Source of the DNA: Gymnorhina tibicen
Taxonomy: Eukaryota > Chordata > Aves > Passeriformes > Artamidae
Length of the DNA: 64,000 nucleotides
NCBI GenBank assembly: GCA_013399875.1
Contig: VXAZ01009368.1
Coordinates: 6,607-70,606, forward strand
Reading direction: 5' to 3'
The notes below the pieces were generated by a model. That model made no database searches. It was not told where the DNA came from and saw only the letters and a list, made by a program, of their open reading frames with translations. Below, in pieces: positions 45,387 to 57,063 of the stretch. How positions within the stretch are numbered: the stretch's first letter is position 1; each line of letters opens with the position of its first letter. A program made the translations under genes and the position numbers.

Positions 45387-45810
45387 CTGCTTGGGAAATA
45401 TGCATGGACATTGTCGCATTTGCATTGTGAAGGACATTTGGAGTTGTTGATCACTGAACCAGAAAACAAAAAATGTGCAAGATTTGATGAACTTAACATT
45501 TTTCAGTGAAGAACTAGAAGTATTTGAATAATGTGAAAAGATGATTCTCTTATTCATAACTAGTCAGATGACTGTTTCAGCACAATTAGATTGTTTTCCA
45601 TGGATCTTGGAAACATAAATATGCTCTGGAAGGTTCTGACATTATGGATTTATGATTTTGAGGAGAAGTGATCTTACAGGGTTTTTTCAGCAATGAACTA
45701 AACAGTGTTTTGAGTTTACTGAAGGATGCTAATTTTTTATTATTCAGATGCATATCAGTGACAACAAAAGCATGCACCTATTTTAAACATCATTTTTGGA
45801 AGAAACAGAT

Positions 45811-45818
45811 TGCTGCTA
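45811..45818 (+). promoter_or_regulatory. miR-15/16-family 8-mer seed match in the RECK 3'UTR
   Basis: TGCTGCTA is a full 8-mer match to the miR-15/16/195/497 seed. Mammalian RECK is a reported target of miR-15b/16. Whether it is used here is inferred. Confidence 0.5.
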
Positions 45819-45856
45819 CTTAATTACCTTACCAAAAATTTAAGAGTTTATTCTCA

Positions 45857-45864
45857 TGTAAATA
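45857..45864 (+). promoter_or_regulatory. Pumilio response element in the RECK 3'UTR
   Basis: TGTAAATA fits the Pumilio consensus UGUANAUA. It lies 38 nt after the miR-15/16 site. Confidence 0.45.
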
Positions 45865-46390
45865 TGGTTTCATATTTTATTATGAAGAAAACTAACTAGC
45901 CCTGGACCTATTTCAGTAGGTGTCTTTCCTTGGACTAGTGAAGACTTGCAGGACATTGGGCTCACTGCTTGTAAAATGACAATCAAGCTCTATGCTAGTA
46001 CCTGACTTCAGTGAAGAGATGTGTTCTTTTTATAGTTTTGTACATTTCAGAATCTCATATTGGATGCAAAATTATAAAGAATCTCAGTATCTATATTTAA
46101 GTGCCATTTAAAATATTGCAGTATTTGCATGTTATCTAATGAAATTTATACTTTAAATGTTTATACAAACAGTATGTTTTATTACTTATTGTATTTTATG
46201 CACCTGACTTTACTCTACATGAAGTATTTTATATCAGTATTATGATAGCCAAGTTTTGAAGTATATACAGAAAAACTTATTTTTGCCAAAATGCTGAACT
46301 TTGAAAGAAAGCACTGAAAACTTTTTGAACATGTATGTTGTAGCATGTTTGTAGCAATTATTTTCTGCTAAATCTTTTAAATGCAAAAGT

Positions 46391-46414
46391 ATTAAAGCTT
46401 TTTATTTTAATAAA
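46391..46414 (+). terminator. RECK polyadenylation signals
   Basis: ATTAAA (46391-46396) and the canonical AATAAA (46409-46414) lie 12 nt apart, followed by a GT-rich downstream element. Confidence 0.8.
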
Positions 46415-46431
46415 CACTTGTGTCATGTGTC

Positions 46432-49020
46432 CTTGTGTAGAATGCATGTAATTTTATGGAATGCAGCAACACTGCATATATTTTCCTTTCTCTCTCAAAA
46501 TAAGCACTTAAAACTAACTGCACTTACATCCATGCGTGACTCACAGATAATGTTCCCAAAGAGATGTCAAGGGGGTCTCAAGGGTAAAGGGGTTCTTGCC
46601 AAATACCTTGAGGAGGACTCATGCACATGCTCATCCAAGTCTTGAAACAAAAAACTTGAGTATATTGATAATCCATCTGTTTCTGAACTTTGTTATGTGG
46701 ATTCTTTAGACTTGGACATAGAAATGGAATGAATGCATTTTTGAAAAGCTTTTTGAACTGAAATGGCTCAGATGATATCCCCAGAAACTTCAAACAATTC
46801 AGATTGTTTATTTTTTCCAAGTCATTAGCAAATATCTCTTCAATGTGTAGCCTGTTAGCTTGCTTAGCATTTAGCTGAAGCAAATGTGATGCCTATTAAA
46901 AAGAGAGCAATTATAAATGTCTTAAGAAAATACATACACAAACACACATGTGTATGTATATATATGCACCACACTGGAAAACTTAGTAAAGAGCTTTAAA
47001 AACATACCCTCTGTGGAACAGAATATACGTCTGTGAAAATCTTCTATGATGAGAAATTATAACAAAAAAGTCACCTTAATTTGTACGATGAATCTGGGAG
47101 AAGCAGAATTTCAGCCCAGAGATTCTGTGATTCTGTAATTTATATGTCAGTGTTCATTGCTTGCTAGAAAGGAGTGATCTGAGGCAACAGTGAAATTCAA
47201 CATGTACAGAATCAATGAGATTTTGTAGAATCCTAAATTCTGAAACTGAAGTCCAGCATTCAGAGTGTACAGGGTTTATGTTCTTTTCTCTGGATGAACA
47301 AAAGCATTTAAGTATTTTCTAGGTTTTCTCAAGACCTTGGGCTACCTCAAAGGCATGAAGAAACTGTTTTCTTGTGGGTTTTGAATTCAGTTGAACTGGG
47401 ATAAAAAGTAGAAGAAACCAAGGCCAGTCTTAATTGCAACTTACGAAATTTGAACCTGAGGGGGACAAATCATATACAGGTTTCAGAGGAGTTTTCCATC
47501 AAAGTGCTAATGATCTTCTGTCACCATCTGTGTGGAAATCTGGGTTCACTTAGAAGGAATGGAGACAGCACAAGGGCACTTCAAAGCAGCACAAGCCTGT
47601 TTGTTGCTTTTATAACAGGACCCAGATGAAACATTTACAAAACTTTATTTGCTTCTCTGCTGAAAACCACAGTTAATGGCAGTAACTGGCTCCAGAGAGA
47701 TGCCTCCATCCTCCTTCAGTTTGCTTAGCTTGGCTCTTCCCAGCAGGGTGGCACGGAAGCGGAGATGCCAGAGGTGCCACTTTGTACACCCCCAGGAGAG
47801 GATCAGCCACAGGGGCAACTACCAGAGCAAGTTAAAGCAAGAGATTTCTGGCTGAGTTCTGAGTCCAGCAGGAGCTGGCATCTCTGAACTTGAGAGGTGA
47901 GGAAGAGTCAGTTCTGTGAGCGGGCACAAAGTCACACCTGGAACTTCACAGCCCCGCTCCTCTCCCATGCTCTGCTCTTACGGTGCTTTACCCACTGTCC
48001 TCACTTGGAGACTTGCACGTGTGTCTCTCGATTCAAAGGTTAAATGTTATTTACACATCTCTACTGAGTTTATGACACTTTTCCAGCTCTTCCTTTTATG
48101 CATAACAAAGAATATTTCAAAACTTTTCCCCACTATTTCTATTCCTAGGAAGCCCTGGGAGCATTAACATGAGCAAATGCGAATACAGGAATGCTCTGTG
48201 AGACTGTGGCCTAGGTGTTTCATATCTGAAGTCTGAACTGTAAGGTGACCCTATACTGAACTGAATCCCAAAAAGTAACATTGAGGGGAAAAAAGATTTC
48301 TCTGCCAGGGTTGTGCAAGACCTGATTGCAACGTCCTGCAAATTCTTTAACTGGTGCTTTTATACAGTGAGAGAGGCTCCAGCTGCTCCATGTGGAGCAG
48401 TAATGAAGGTGACAGCTGCAGATAACTCTGTCACCTCCTAAGAGTGGCTGCACCTACCACTGCCAAGGCATTCTGCCTCCCATGTATGTGTTTAGGCACT
48501 GCTTGTTTTGTCCTCTCTCCCAGCCCCTCCCTGGGCTGCAAAGTTTTGCAGAGCCCGTTGCATAAGCCGAAGAGAATCTTAGCCCATAAATAAACAAAAA
48601 CTCTCTGAGAAAATTGTTTCCAAGCCCTAGCAGGTTTGGTTGTCTCAAGTTATCACAACTACAGTCAAAAGGATACGCTTCTAGCATTTAGTAGTAAATC
48701 AGCTTTTGCTAATTAATACCATGAAGCTGAAGGTTTCAGTTATATTTAAAGCTATAATTCTATGTAAGTTCAATGCTACCAACATCTGCATTATGGGAGG
48801 CCAATTGTGTATACACAGTATTGAAAGCAAAGGTGCTTACTTTGAAAGTTGGGGAAACAACAATTGCCCAAAACCTTTCTTAATTTTAATGGACTTTGTA
48901 CGTGCACTGCTGAATGGAAAAAAGTGTGTGCATTTCATCTCAATATAAGAAAGACATTTTTAAACATTTTTTAAAGACATTTTTATTGTTAAGTGGTAAC
49001 AACAAATCCCTTGATCAAAC
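46432..49020. other. Intergenic stretch after RECK
   Basis: No gene seen. It contains a short CA/TA alternating tract at 46930-46967, and two octamers like a CR1 tail near 47112-47133 without a recognisable body. The short open frames here have no family signature. Confidence 0.5.
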
Positions 49021-49120
49021 TCCCCAGGGACATGCTGAAGTCCCCCCAACTGGAGGTTTTCAAGATACAACTGGACATGGTTCTAAATGAAGCACCAAAA
49101 GGTTGGACCAGATGATCTTC
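49021..49120 (+). mobile_element. Short CR1 3'-end fragment
   Basis: 'tccccagggacatgctgaag', 'ggaggttttcaag' and 'ttggaccagatgatcttctg' are the terminal part of a CR1 copy, lacking the last octamers. Confidence 0.7.
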
Positions 49121-49344
49121 TGAGGCAACAGTGAAATGTCTAAGTAAAAGCTCTTGTAAAAGGATTTTTTTGTGTTTCAGTTCCTAGGACATTAAGGAGA
49201 ATAAAAAATAAAGGACAGCCTTCCCTGAAGATGCAATAACTCATGAAATAGTGCGGTAACCCTGCCATTACTTACATAAAGACAGGTTGTGAACCTTAAA
49301 TTTTTCATTAGATAATCATATATATGAGAAAAGTTCTGATTAGA

Positions 49345-49424
49345 GGTGTGTGTGTATATATATATATACTTATTTATATATACTTATATATTTATTTATT
49401 TATGCATATATATATATATAACAC
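49345..49424. repeat. Compound TG/TA/TTTA microsatellite
   Basis: Alternating TG passes into TA runs, TTTA units and another TA run. Confidence 0.95.
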
Positions 49425-52280
49425 ATCTGTGAACCTATAAATTATTTTCAAACTTTTATTAACAGATACCTGTTAATTAGATCTCAGTCCTTTCTTAAAA
49501 CAGAATAAATCTATTATTCCCCCCAGAGCATTCTCTGATTTGCTTTCCTAAAGCCGGATTCTGCTTCATTTTGCCAGGTCCAGTAAGGAGAGTAACCTGA
49601 GCCAAAGGGTGTTGATACCTCTGTAATTCTGACAGTCCTTAATAATTCCATAGATTCTTGCTGTAAAGAGCCACCCCTGTGTTTTTGCAAATGCTTTCTG
49701 TTGTGCTTGGCAAGGTTTCTCAATTTGCTCGTTTGTGCTCAGTTCTCAGCAGGAGCTGCATTATATACAAAGGTTTTCAATCTGTTTTATCCAGTTCTGA
49801 CTCTCCTTCTAAGCCAGCATTCCTCTGCATCACTGCTGAATAGTCCCAGGGGGTTAAATGATTCAATCAGTGGGTTATGATATACATCAGAACAGAAGTT
49901 CTCACCAGTGCTGATGTGGCAGATTTCAAATTAAAGCCTGCTCTTCAGCTTGGTCTTCTGCAATTCTGCACTGTTTGCTGACAGTGGAACAAGTGGATGT
50001 GATGGTACTACTGTTTGGTGTATAAATTTACTTTTTAGCCAAGTTTTAAGCTGTAGCAGCAGGAGAAACATTCAGTAAATATAAATAAAGATATATTTAT
50101 ATGCACATATATGCAGGTATACACACAGATATACATATATATGCATAAAAATACATTTATATCACAGTGCCCTGTATCAGGCTCCATATCAGCCTCTTCA
50201 GGACAAGTACATTTGGCCATTGTAGAGAATTTAGCAATTTATTTCAGTAAAGAATCCAAATATGAGGGGTTAATACTTCTAAGTTTGAATTTCAAGTACA
50301 AATGGCAGTCAAAGATGCAGGATCACACTGCCTTATTACATCATTTATACATGGTGTTGTCTGGCTATAAGCATGCAAAAAGGTTAAAAAGATAACTCTG
50401 GATGGTTTCATTCTCAAGTGCACTCAGCTGCAGCAGTTCATTTTCCTCTGAATTAACAACACTCTGGTCCCCCTCTTCCTCAGGGCAGCAAGAGCAGCTT
50501 CCGAGTTCCAGTGGAATTCCTGGCATGAGTCAGGAGCAGCCATCAACCCCCGACCGCTGCATCACGTTTGGGGCCTCTGGCATAACAAATGAAGTTTAAA
50601 TATTTGCAGCCATTAATTCCATGCAGCAACTGAGCTGCTGCCAGCAAGGCTGTGTCTGTATTGCCATTAGCACTGGCTGTGGGCACCACCAGCTTCATCC
50701 AGATCAGAAGCGGGGACATGTCTTGGCCAGAAAACAAGACAGAGCAAGCAGCCCGTCTGGCTTTCATGCTGGAAAACAAATCGTGTCACACACACATTCT
50801 CTGTGCATGTGTTGAATATGGCAGGTTGTGCATTTTGCTTCTTTAACAGGCTTGAAGTGGCAGTGTAAACTCTGGATCGGCATCTTGGGGCTGCAGTACT
50901 TTCTGAAGTGCTGCTCAAACCCATAATGCAGGACTTACTGTGTCCCTGCACCACAGCTTTAAGACCTCAGTCAAGGCCAAGATGAGCCAAAGGAGGTGTG
51001 AGAAATGCAAATACACGTTTCCAAAGTAGAAAAAATTAAATCGATCATATTTTCCTTTCTGGCTTTGGAAGATTTCAACAGGAGAAACTGTACAGGCAGA
51101 AAGACTCAAAGGGATGAAACCATGTAACAGAATGCTTATGAAGACTAGCAGAAAAGAGAGGTGGAAACTGTTTCCATCCATAGGTGATGTAATAAGGATG
51201 TGCCACCACAAACAACCTCAACACAGACTTCCCAGCCCTGCTCCAGGAGACAGCAGAGCAAGGCAGTGCTGGTGACCACAGCATGCCAACAGAGCAGGCA
51301 AAGCTGTGGCCTGCGGAGGGGATCTGAGTTACCCTTCTCCCAGGTCAGCCAGTTGTGATGGCAAAGCAGCTAACACAGTCCAGACTGTAGCAACAGCGAT
51401 ACACGGAATTGAAATGCTTTTCATTATTCTGAGAAGGATTTTTAGTCAACTTTAAGCACACTCAAAAGTATGCAAAGGCTTGATTACAATGCAGTAACAA
51501 GCATCTGTTATGTTCATGTGAAGAAGTTTCTCTTGGCAAGTGTTTAAAAAACTCCAGAGGTAAACATGGGTGTGAGCAAGGGCCAGAGCCTCGGAAATGC
51601 TCTTTGAACTTTTCACATCATTGTTGCTGCATCAAGAGCATGTGCAGCACAGAAACACAGCATGTTAACCATTACCGTGGCCCTTCTTGCTCTGATGGTG
51701 TCACCCATGACCCATCACACCTTGTGCTCATTTTCTGTTATGTAGTCAGAAGCAGCACACTCACACTCGCACTCAACAAGTAAATAAATAGCAAATACAC
51801 ACAGTTATAAGCAGACTGAGCTAACATCACTGGGCCAAGCTCTGGCAATGAAACAATTGTTCAGTCCCTGCTCTCAATGCCAAGTTTCCCCAAACTGAAT
51901 AGTCCACCCGAGTTTCCTTTGTACAGCAGTGCTGTACATCAGCCATGAACTGATCCAGGTGACGATAAAGGCATTGGCAGGGTGGATGTAGCAACTGTGC
52001 CATCCTGTGATGCTCCAAGTTTTTAACAGCACAGAGAAGTTTCCTCCCAGAACAGAGCAGGAACATTTATTCTTAGCAAACGGATGTGCAGCTGCTTCTG
52101 ATCTTCGATACATTTTTACTGCCTACTGCAGTAGACTTTTAACTACTTTGTTACTGGCAGATGCCATTTTCCAAGGACACATTCATTATCTAGAAGTGTT
52201 AGGAAAGGCAGAGCCTGCTGGCAGGACAAGGGGCAGTGGCACAAATGAGAAACCTCAGACTCCATCTGAACATCACTTTT
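49425..52280. other. Intergenic stretch
   Basis: No gene recognised. A degenerate AT/CA-rich alternating tract lies at about 50085-50155. Open frames of up to about 100 codons at 50402-51284 and 51827-52297 lack start context, splice sites or family motifs. Confidence 0.5.
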
Positions 52281-52472
52281 ACTGTGAGACTGGTTAAAAC
52301 AGCATTTGGTACAAATTGCCCAGAGAGGCCAAAGTTATCTTCCATCCTTGAAGATACGCAGCACATGATGGGACACAGTCCTGGGCTCTAGGTGGCTCTG
52401 CTTGAGCAAGAGGTTGGATTAGATGGTCTGAAGAGGTCTCTTCCAACATCAACAATGCTGTAATTCTGTAAT
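52281..52472 (+). mobile_element. CR1 LINE 3'-end fragment
   Basis: 'actgtgagactggtt', 'attgcccagagaggcc', 'gaggttggattagatggtct' and 'ggtctcttccaacatcaac' are followed by the terminal 'attctgtaat'. Confidence 0.85.
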
Positions 52473-52654
52473 AAAGCTCCGACTAGCTGAAAAGCATCAC
52501 TATACATACTAACCATTCTGCTGGTCTCCTCGCTTACCTTGCATTTTTAAAATGTGGTCATTTCCAGCATTTGAATTTGAATTCCATGATGTATTTATTT
52601 TCTCTCTGCAAGTTAATTCTTGATCAACAATGCCATTGCAGCAACACATTATCA

Positions 52655-52870
52655 CAAAATCACAGAGTACCAGGTTGGAAGGGACCTCAGGCCCTCAGGT
52701 CCAACCTTACTTGGCAAAAGCACAGTGTAAACATGGCCCAGAACCCCATCCAGCTCAACCTTAAGTGTCCAGTGTTGGGGAATCCACCGCTTCTTCCCTG
52801 GGGAGATTATTTCAGTGTCTGTTTGTTCTCACTGTGAAAAAAATTCCTCTTGCATCTACTCATAACAAAT
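52655..52870 (-). mobile_element. CR1 LINE 3'-end fragment, reverse orientation
   Basis: On the + strand it reads as the complement of a CR1 3' end: 'aaaatcacagagtaccagg', 'ttggaagggacctcagg', 'gtccaacc', 'agctcaaccttaagtgtcca' and 'tcactgtgaaaaaaattcct'. It lies about 180 nt from the opposing + strand copy. The 5' limit is approximate. Confidence 0.85.
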
Positions 52871-55800
52871 ATCAAATATCTTTGAAATGTCTTACTTTGT
52901 GCTTCTAACCCACCTGCAGCCATCCCACAGCGCTGTGCTGCATCCGCCAGGCAGGTACTTGACACCCTTGGAAAAAAATGGCACTCACTCAGCAAGAGGG
53001 TTGAATTTGTCCAGTCCTTCCCTATCAGGATAAAAGTGGTTACTAAACATCCAGCAGCCCTCCTGGCTTGTATGAGAGCTCTGTGCTTTACTTGGGCAAT
53101 TCAACCTACAATTCAGTGACAATAGTTCTGTGTTTGAAAAGAATCAAGTGAGTTGAAAATGCATTCCATACATTATTACTTATCCCTGAAGAGTACATAT
53201 GTTCTCTCACATATTATGGCCTTTTCTGTGTTGTGAAATGGAAGGTCTTGCCCAAAATACACAGGTTAGTAAAAGACTCACAGCCATAACCCAGATGTCT
53301 CTACTTTGAATATTTAACACTCAGGTCACTTGTCTAGAGTTTAGTTGTATCACAGTTTCAGATCTATTTTTTGAAGTTTGCATTGAATTATGGCTTCAAA
53401 ATGCTAATCTTTTAACACAGAAATCCTCTGCTCTCCAAAACACGTATCAATTTCACAGGTTCAAAATTGCTGCTGTGATGTCTGCAGAAACTCACAAGAT
53501 TTTTCATAGACTGTATTCCTCTGATGATTTTTCACAAGGCAGATCTAGTATGCACTAAGCATTTCAGAAACACCTCTGTGGAGAGGAAGCATATGAGGTG
53601 TTGGGCTCAGGTCTGTAATTGCTGACAGCAATGTACCAAAGTTTCTGAGAAGGAACTCAACTTTCCTGAAATTCAATACAGAAATAGCTAAGTACAGTGT
53701 GGGAAACATTTATTTTGATAGACTCAGGAGGACATCATGCTCTTGTGGTTTTAAAACAAACCTTCAACCCTAAGATTAAAAATCTAAACGCTGTGGCCAG
53801 GGTTGTGTTCCCCACAGAAATCCCGTAGGTGGCATCACAGCACAAGGTGAATTACGTTTCAGCTGCTTTTGATTTAGAAGGAATGCAGCCGCCTTGGGAT
53901 TTTTATTTTTCAGTTGTTTTTGTTGCAAGCTAACACTTTTCTACAAGTTCTGCTTTCTGTGCCACTTCATTCTCAAGATCAAATCTGCACAGGCTTAAGT
54001 CTCTCTTGCTTTATGAAAACTTACTTCCTCCTGCAGATGCCTATGAAAACATACTCAGGGCTGCCCCGAGAATGCAATTCTCCAGTTGAGAAGTACACCT
54101 GACATCAAGGACATGTATGGATAGAAATGAGTCAAATCCCCAACCATAATTTTTGTCACCGGCAATCTAAAAAGTTCATTTAACTGGGTACTTCAGGGGT
54201 GAATCAAACACAGGCACATACACAGACACACTCTAAAGGTTTCAGTGCTTGTGAACAAAGAAGTGAGTATTTTGAAGATTTTTTTTTTAAAAAAAACCCT
54301 GGTCGTTCAAAGAACTCTCGTGCAGACCTGAAATTATCATGAATCACAGTAAATTCAGCATTATGTCTTAATTCAGAAGTGGAGGGAAAAGCAAATGAGT
54401 GCATTAATATCTGAACAACGACCACTACATGTCAGCACCATTTTTAATCTGGCATCGGGAAAACCAGCAAGGAGCCCAGGGCACAGACGGGACACAGCCC
54501 CAGTTCACCACACGACCATCCTGGCCCCAACAATGGCCATCAGGCACAGTGCCCCTCGCTCCAATTACAGCAACATCGGTTCACTTGATGTGCAACCACC
54601 TGGGCACAACGTATATCATCTCCTGTTGAAAAGAAAAAGCAGGTAAATTGAGGCAGGGGTGCCCCAGGGCTGAGCCGTGACTGGAAGCCCGACCCCAATG
54701 CTCTGCTTCTCCCTTGCAGCTGACTTATCATACAAAGCAGAATAAGAAAATAGTACATTTTTATTTAGCAGTATGGAGGAAAGGAGGGAGGGGAAAAAAA
54801 AAAAAAAAAAAGAAAAGCCCACTAATTCCCTCACCCTGCTGAGGACTTCTTACCAACGTAGTATTTCCAAGCACAACTTATCCCTCTGCCCCGGGCTGGG
54901 TCTGCTTACGGGGTTTGTGAATTTCTTTGTCTAGAGCTGCCTGTTTAAATTTTTGCCCTCCTAATTCCTTAAGAATCCACCTCCTCTCACCCACAGAGAG
55001 GGAACAGGGAACTGGCCCCACCAGCTAAACATCTTCTAATAGTAATGTTACTGTATTTAGGAGGCTTTATGGCTGCAGATTTCCCAAAGAGAAATCTGTG
55101 TTTCTCAGCATGATACAGATACTCCAGCAAAACCACAAGTAGTTCTAAAAATGCTCAACCACAGAGCAGTACAAAGCAAAAGCTTTATGCAAGTAACAGA
55201 AACCTGCCAGACAGTTAATTTCTCTTCCACCTACTCCAAAACCAGCGGAGAAGATATACAGATTGCAGATTTTTGGTTATTTCAAGATTTTTGCCAAGAT
55301 TTTGGGGTATTTCTATGACAGTTGACCTCATTGCCCCAGAAGAACATGTGGCTTAGGGCAACAGAAACAGTAGGAAGCATCTGCTCTGAGAAAATGTCTT
55401 TTTTTTTTTCTATTAATAGATCATTTTGCTAAGCTCTGTTTCCCCAAGAGCCTTGCACTATTAAGAGGTCTTTATTGCTGCTGCTGTTGTTCGGATTCCC
55501 TCCTCCTCTCCAAAACGAAAGCATTCAGAACAGTATGTGCCATTTTTTGAGTATTTGTATTAGATTATTTTTAAAACATTTTATTTTATAAATATGACAT
55601 TTTATTTCTTAGTTGAATAATTTTTATTAGAAAACCTCCAGTCCAAGCTTTCTAATTCACCTGTTAAAGAACAAAACCACCATCTGAAGAATCCAGTGGC
55701 ACAAGCATCACTTGTGAGATGAACCTTTGCCCTGTCCAAGACTCCGTGGGCCTGGCAGCCCCAGCCCCTTCGGTGCAGCAGCACCAGTTTGGTCTCATGC

Positions 55801-56636
55801 TCAGAGGGGCTCTGGAGAGGCTCCCCCATCGCCACTCCCACAGCACCCCAGTATCCAGGGACCCCAGCTCCTCTTCACGCTCCTCACTTCTACAGGGACC
55901 TGGTCAAGACCACACGTCGGCAAAACCCAGGCCTTTACAAAGAAAATGCAGAGTGTAAGGTATGGCCATCTCTCACAGAGAGATGTTTTGGGAATTCCGA
56001 CAGCAGACATCCCATGTGCAGTGTTTAACAGGGAGCTGCCACTCTGCTTCCAAATGCCACTCCATGCTCTGACCCAGCAGGAGTCCCACCCTTGTTAAGT
56101 GGGCTTTCAGTCTGCTCGCAGGATAGATATTTTTGCAGGACTTGGCAGGTTCCTACAGAGACTGCCCAGCATTGGGCTGTGCTGGTGGGTGCCAGCCCCT
56201 TGGTACCAGGAGCAGTCACCTTATGCACTTCCCCTCCGCTGAAGTTCAACCCAGAATTGTCTTCCTGCCCCAATCACACTCGATCCTTCTCAGTCTCAGA
56301 GCCCTGACCCCTGGCTCTGCACAATCCCACACTGAACGCACAGGTGGTCACACGTCACCCTCCGTTTGTGCCAAGGCCACCCCTGGCCTTGAGCAGCAGC
56401 GGGCTGGGTGGATCTATGCTGGCTGACATTTATCCATGCATGTTTATAAATCATGATGCTGTTGTATGAAGTCCCAGCACTCAAGTTCTTCACACACAAT
56501 ACTGGTTCTTCTCTACATCAATGCTGCCCAGCAGCTTGTCTTCCATTAAGAAGTTTGGTTAATAGACTTGCACTTTTCACAGCATTAATAACATTAATAA
56601 GACCAGTCCAGACAGCTACCTTAAAATGAACTTACT
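52871..56636. other. Intergenic stretch
   Basis: No gene recognised. It includes an A18 tract at 54794-54811. Several overlapping open frames at 55600-56430 in all frames lie in GC-richer DNA but show no family motif. Confidence 0.45.
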
Positions 56637-57063
56637 CCAAAATGCAAAGGGTCACCAAAATGATCAGAAGGATGCAGCACCTCTTCTACAAGGAAAGGCT
56701 GAGAGGATTGTTCAGCCTGGAGAAAGCTTAGGGGTGGTGCAATTGTGGCCTTCCAGTACCTGCAGGGAGTGGAAAGAAAGATGCAGAAGGACCTTTTAAA
56801 AGGGCTTGTAGTGATAGGACAAGGGGGAATGGATTCCAGCTGAAAGAGATCAGGCATCAGGAGGAAGTTCTTTACTGTGAGGGTGGTGACACACTGGAAC
56901 AGGTTGGCCAGGGAAGCTGTGGATGCCCCATCACTGGAAACAGTCAAGGCCAAGCTGGATGCAGCTTTGAGCAACCTGGTCTAGTGGAAGGTGTCCCCGT
57001 CTTTGGCAGGGGATGGGAACTAGATGGTCTTTAAGGTCCCTTCCAGCCCAAAACTTTTATGAG
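56637..57063 (+). mobile_element. CR1 LINE 3'-end fragment
   Basis: 'caaaatgatcagaaggatgc', 'agcacctcttctacaagga', 'aaggctgagaggattgttca', 'cactggaacaggttggcca', 'gatgccccatcactggaaac', 'aacctggtctagtggaaggt' and 'ggtcccttccagcccaaaac' follow the CR1 3' order. Confidence 0.92.

Larger units (their letters stand above)
45387..46431 (+). other. RECK: RECK 3' untranslated region
   Basis: AU-rich sequence after the RECK stop codon up to about 17 nt past the AATAAA at 46409, where a GT-rich stretch ('tgtcatgtgtccttgtgt') suits a cleavage/polyadenylation site. The 3' end is predicted. Confidence 0.75.

Noticed and set aside
47100..47140. CR1 tail-like octamers (attctgtgattctgtaat)
   Set aside because: No CR1 body precedes them, so similarity could be by chance.
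43232..49424. Simple repeats as possible CRISPR-like arrays
   Set aside because: They are di- and tetranucleotide microsatellites without spacers, in a vertebrate genome.
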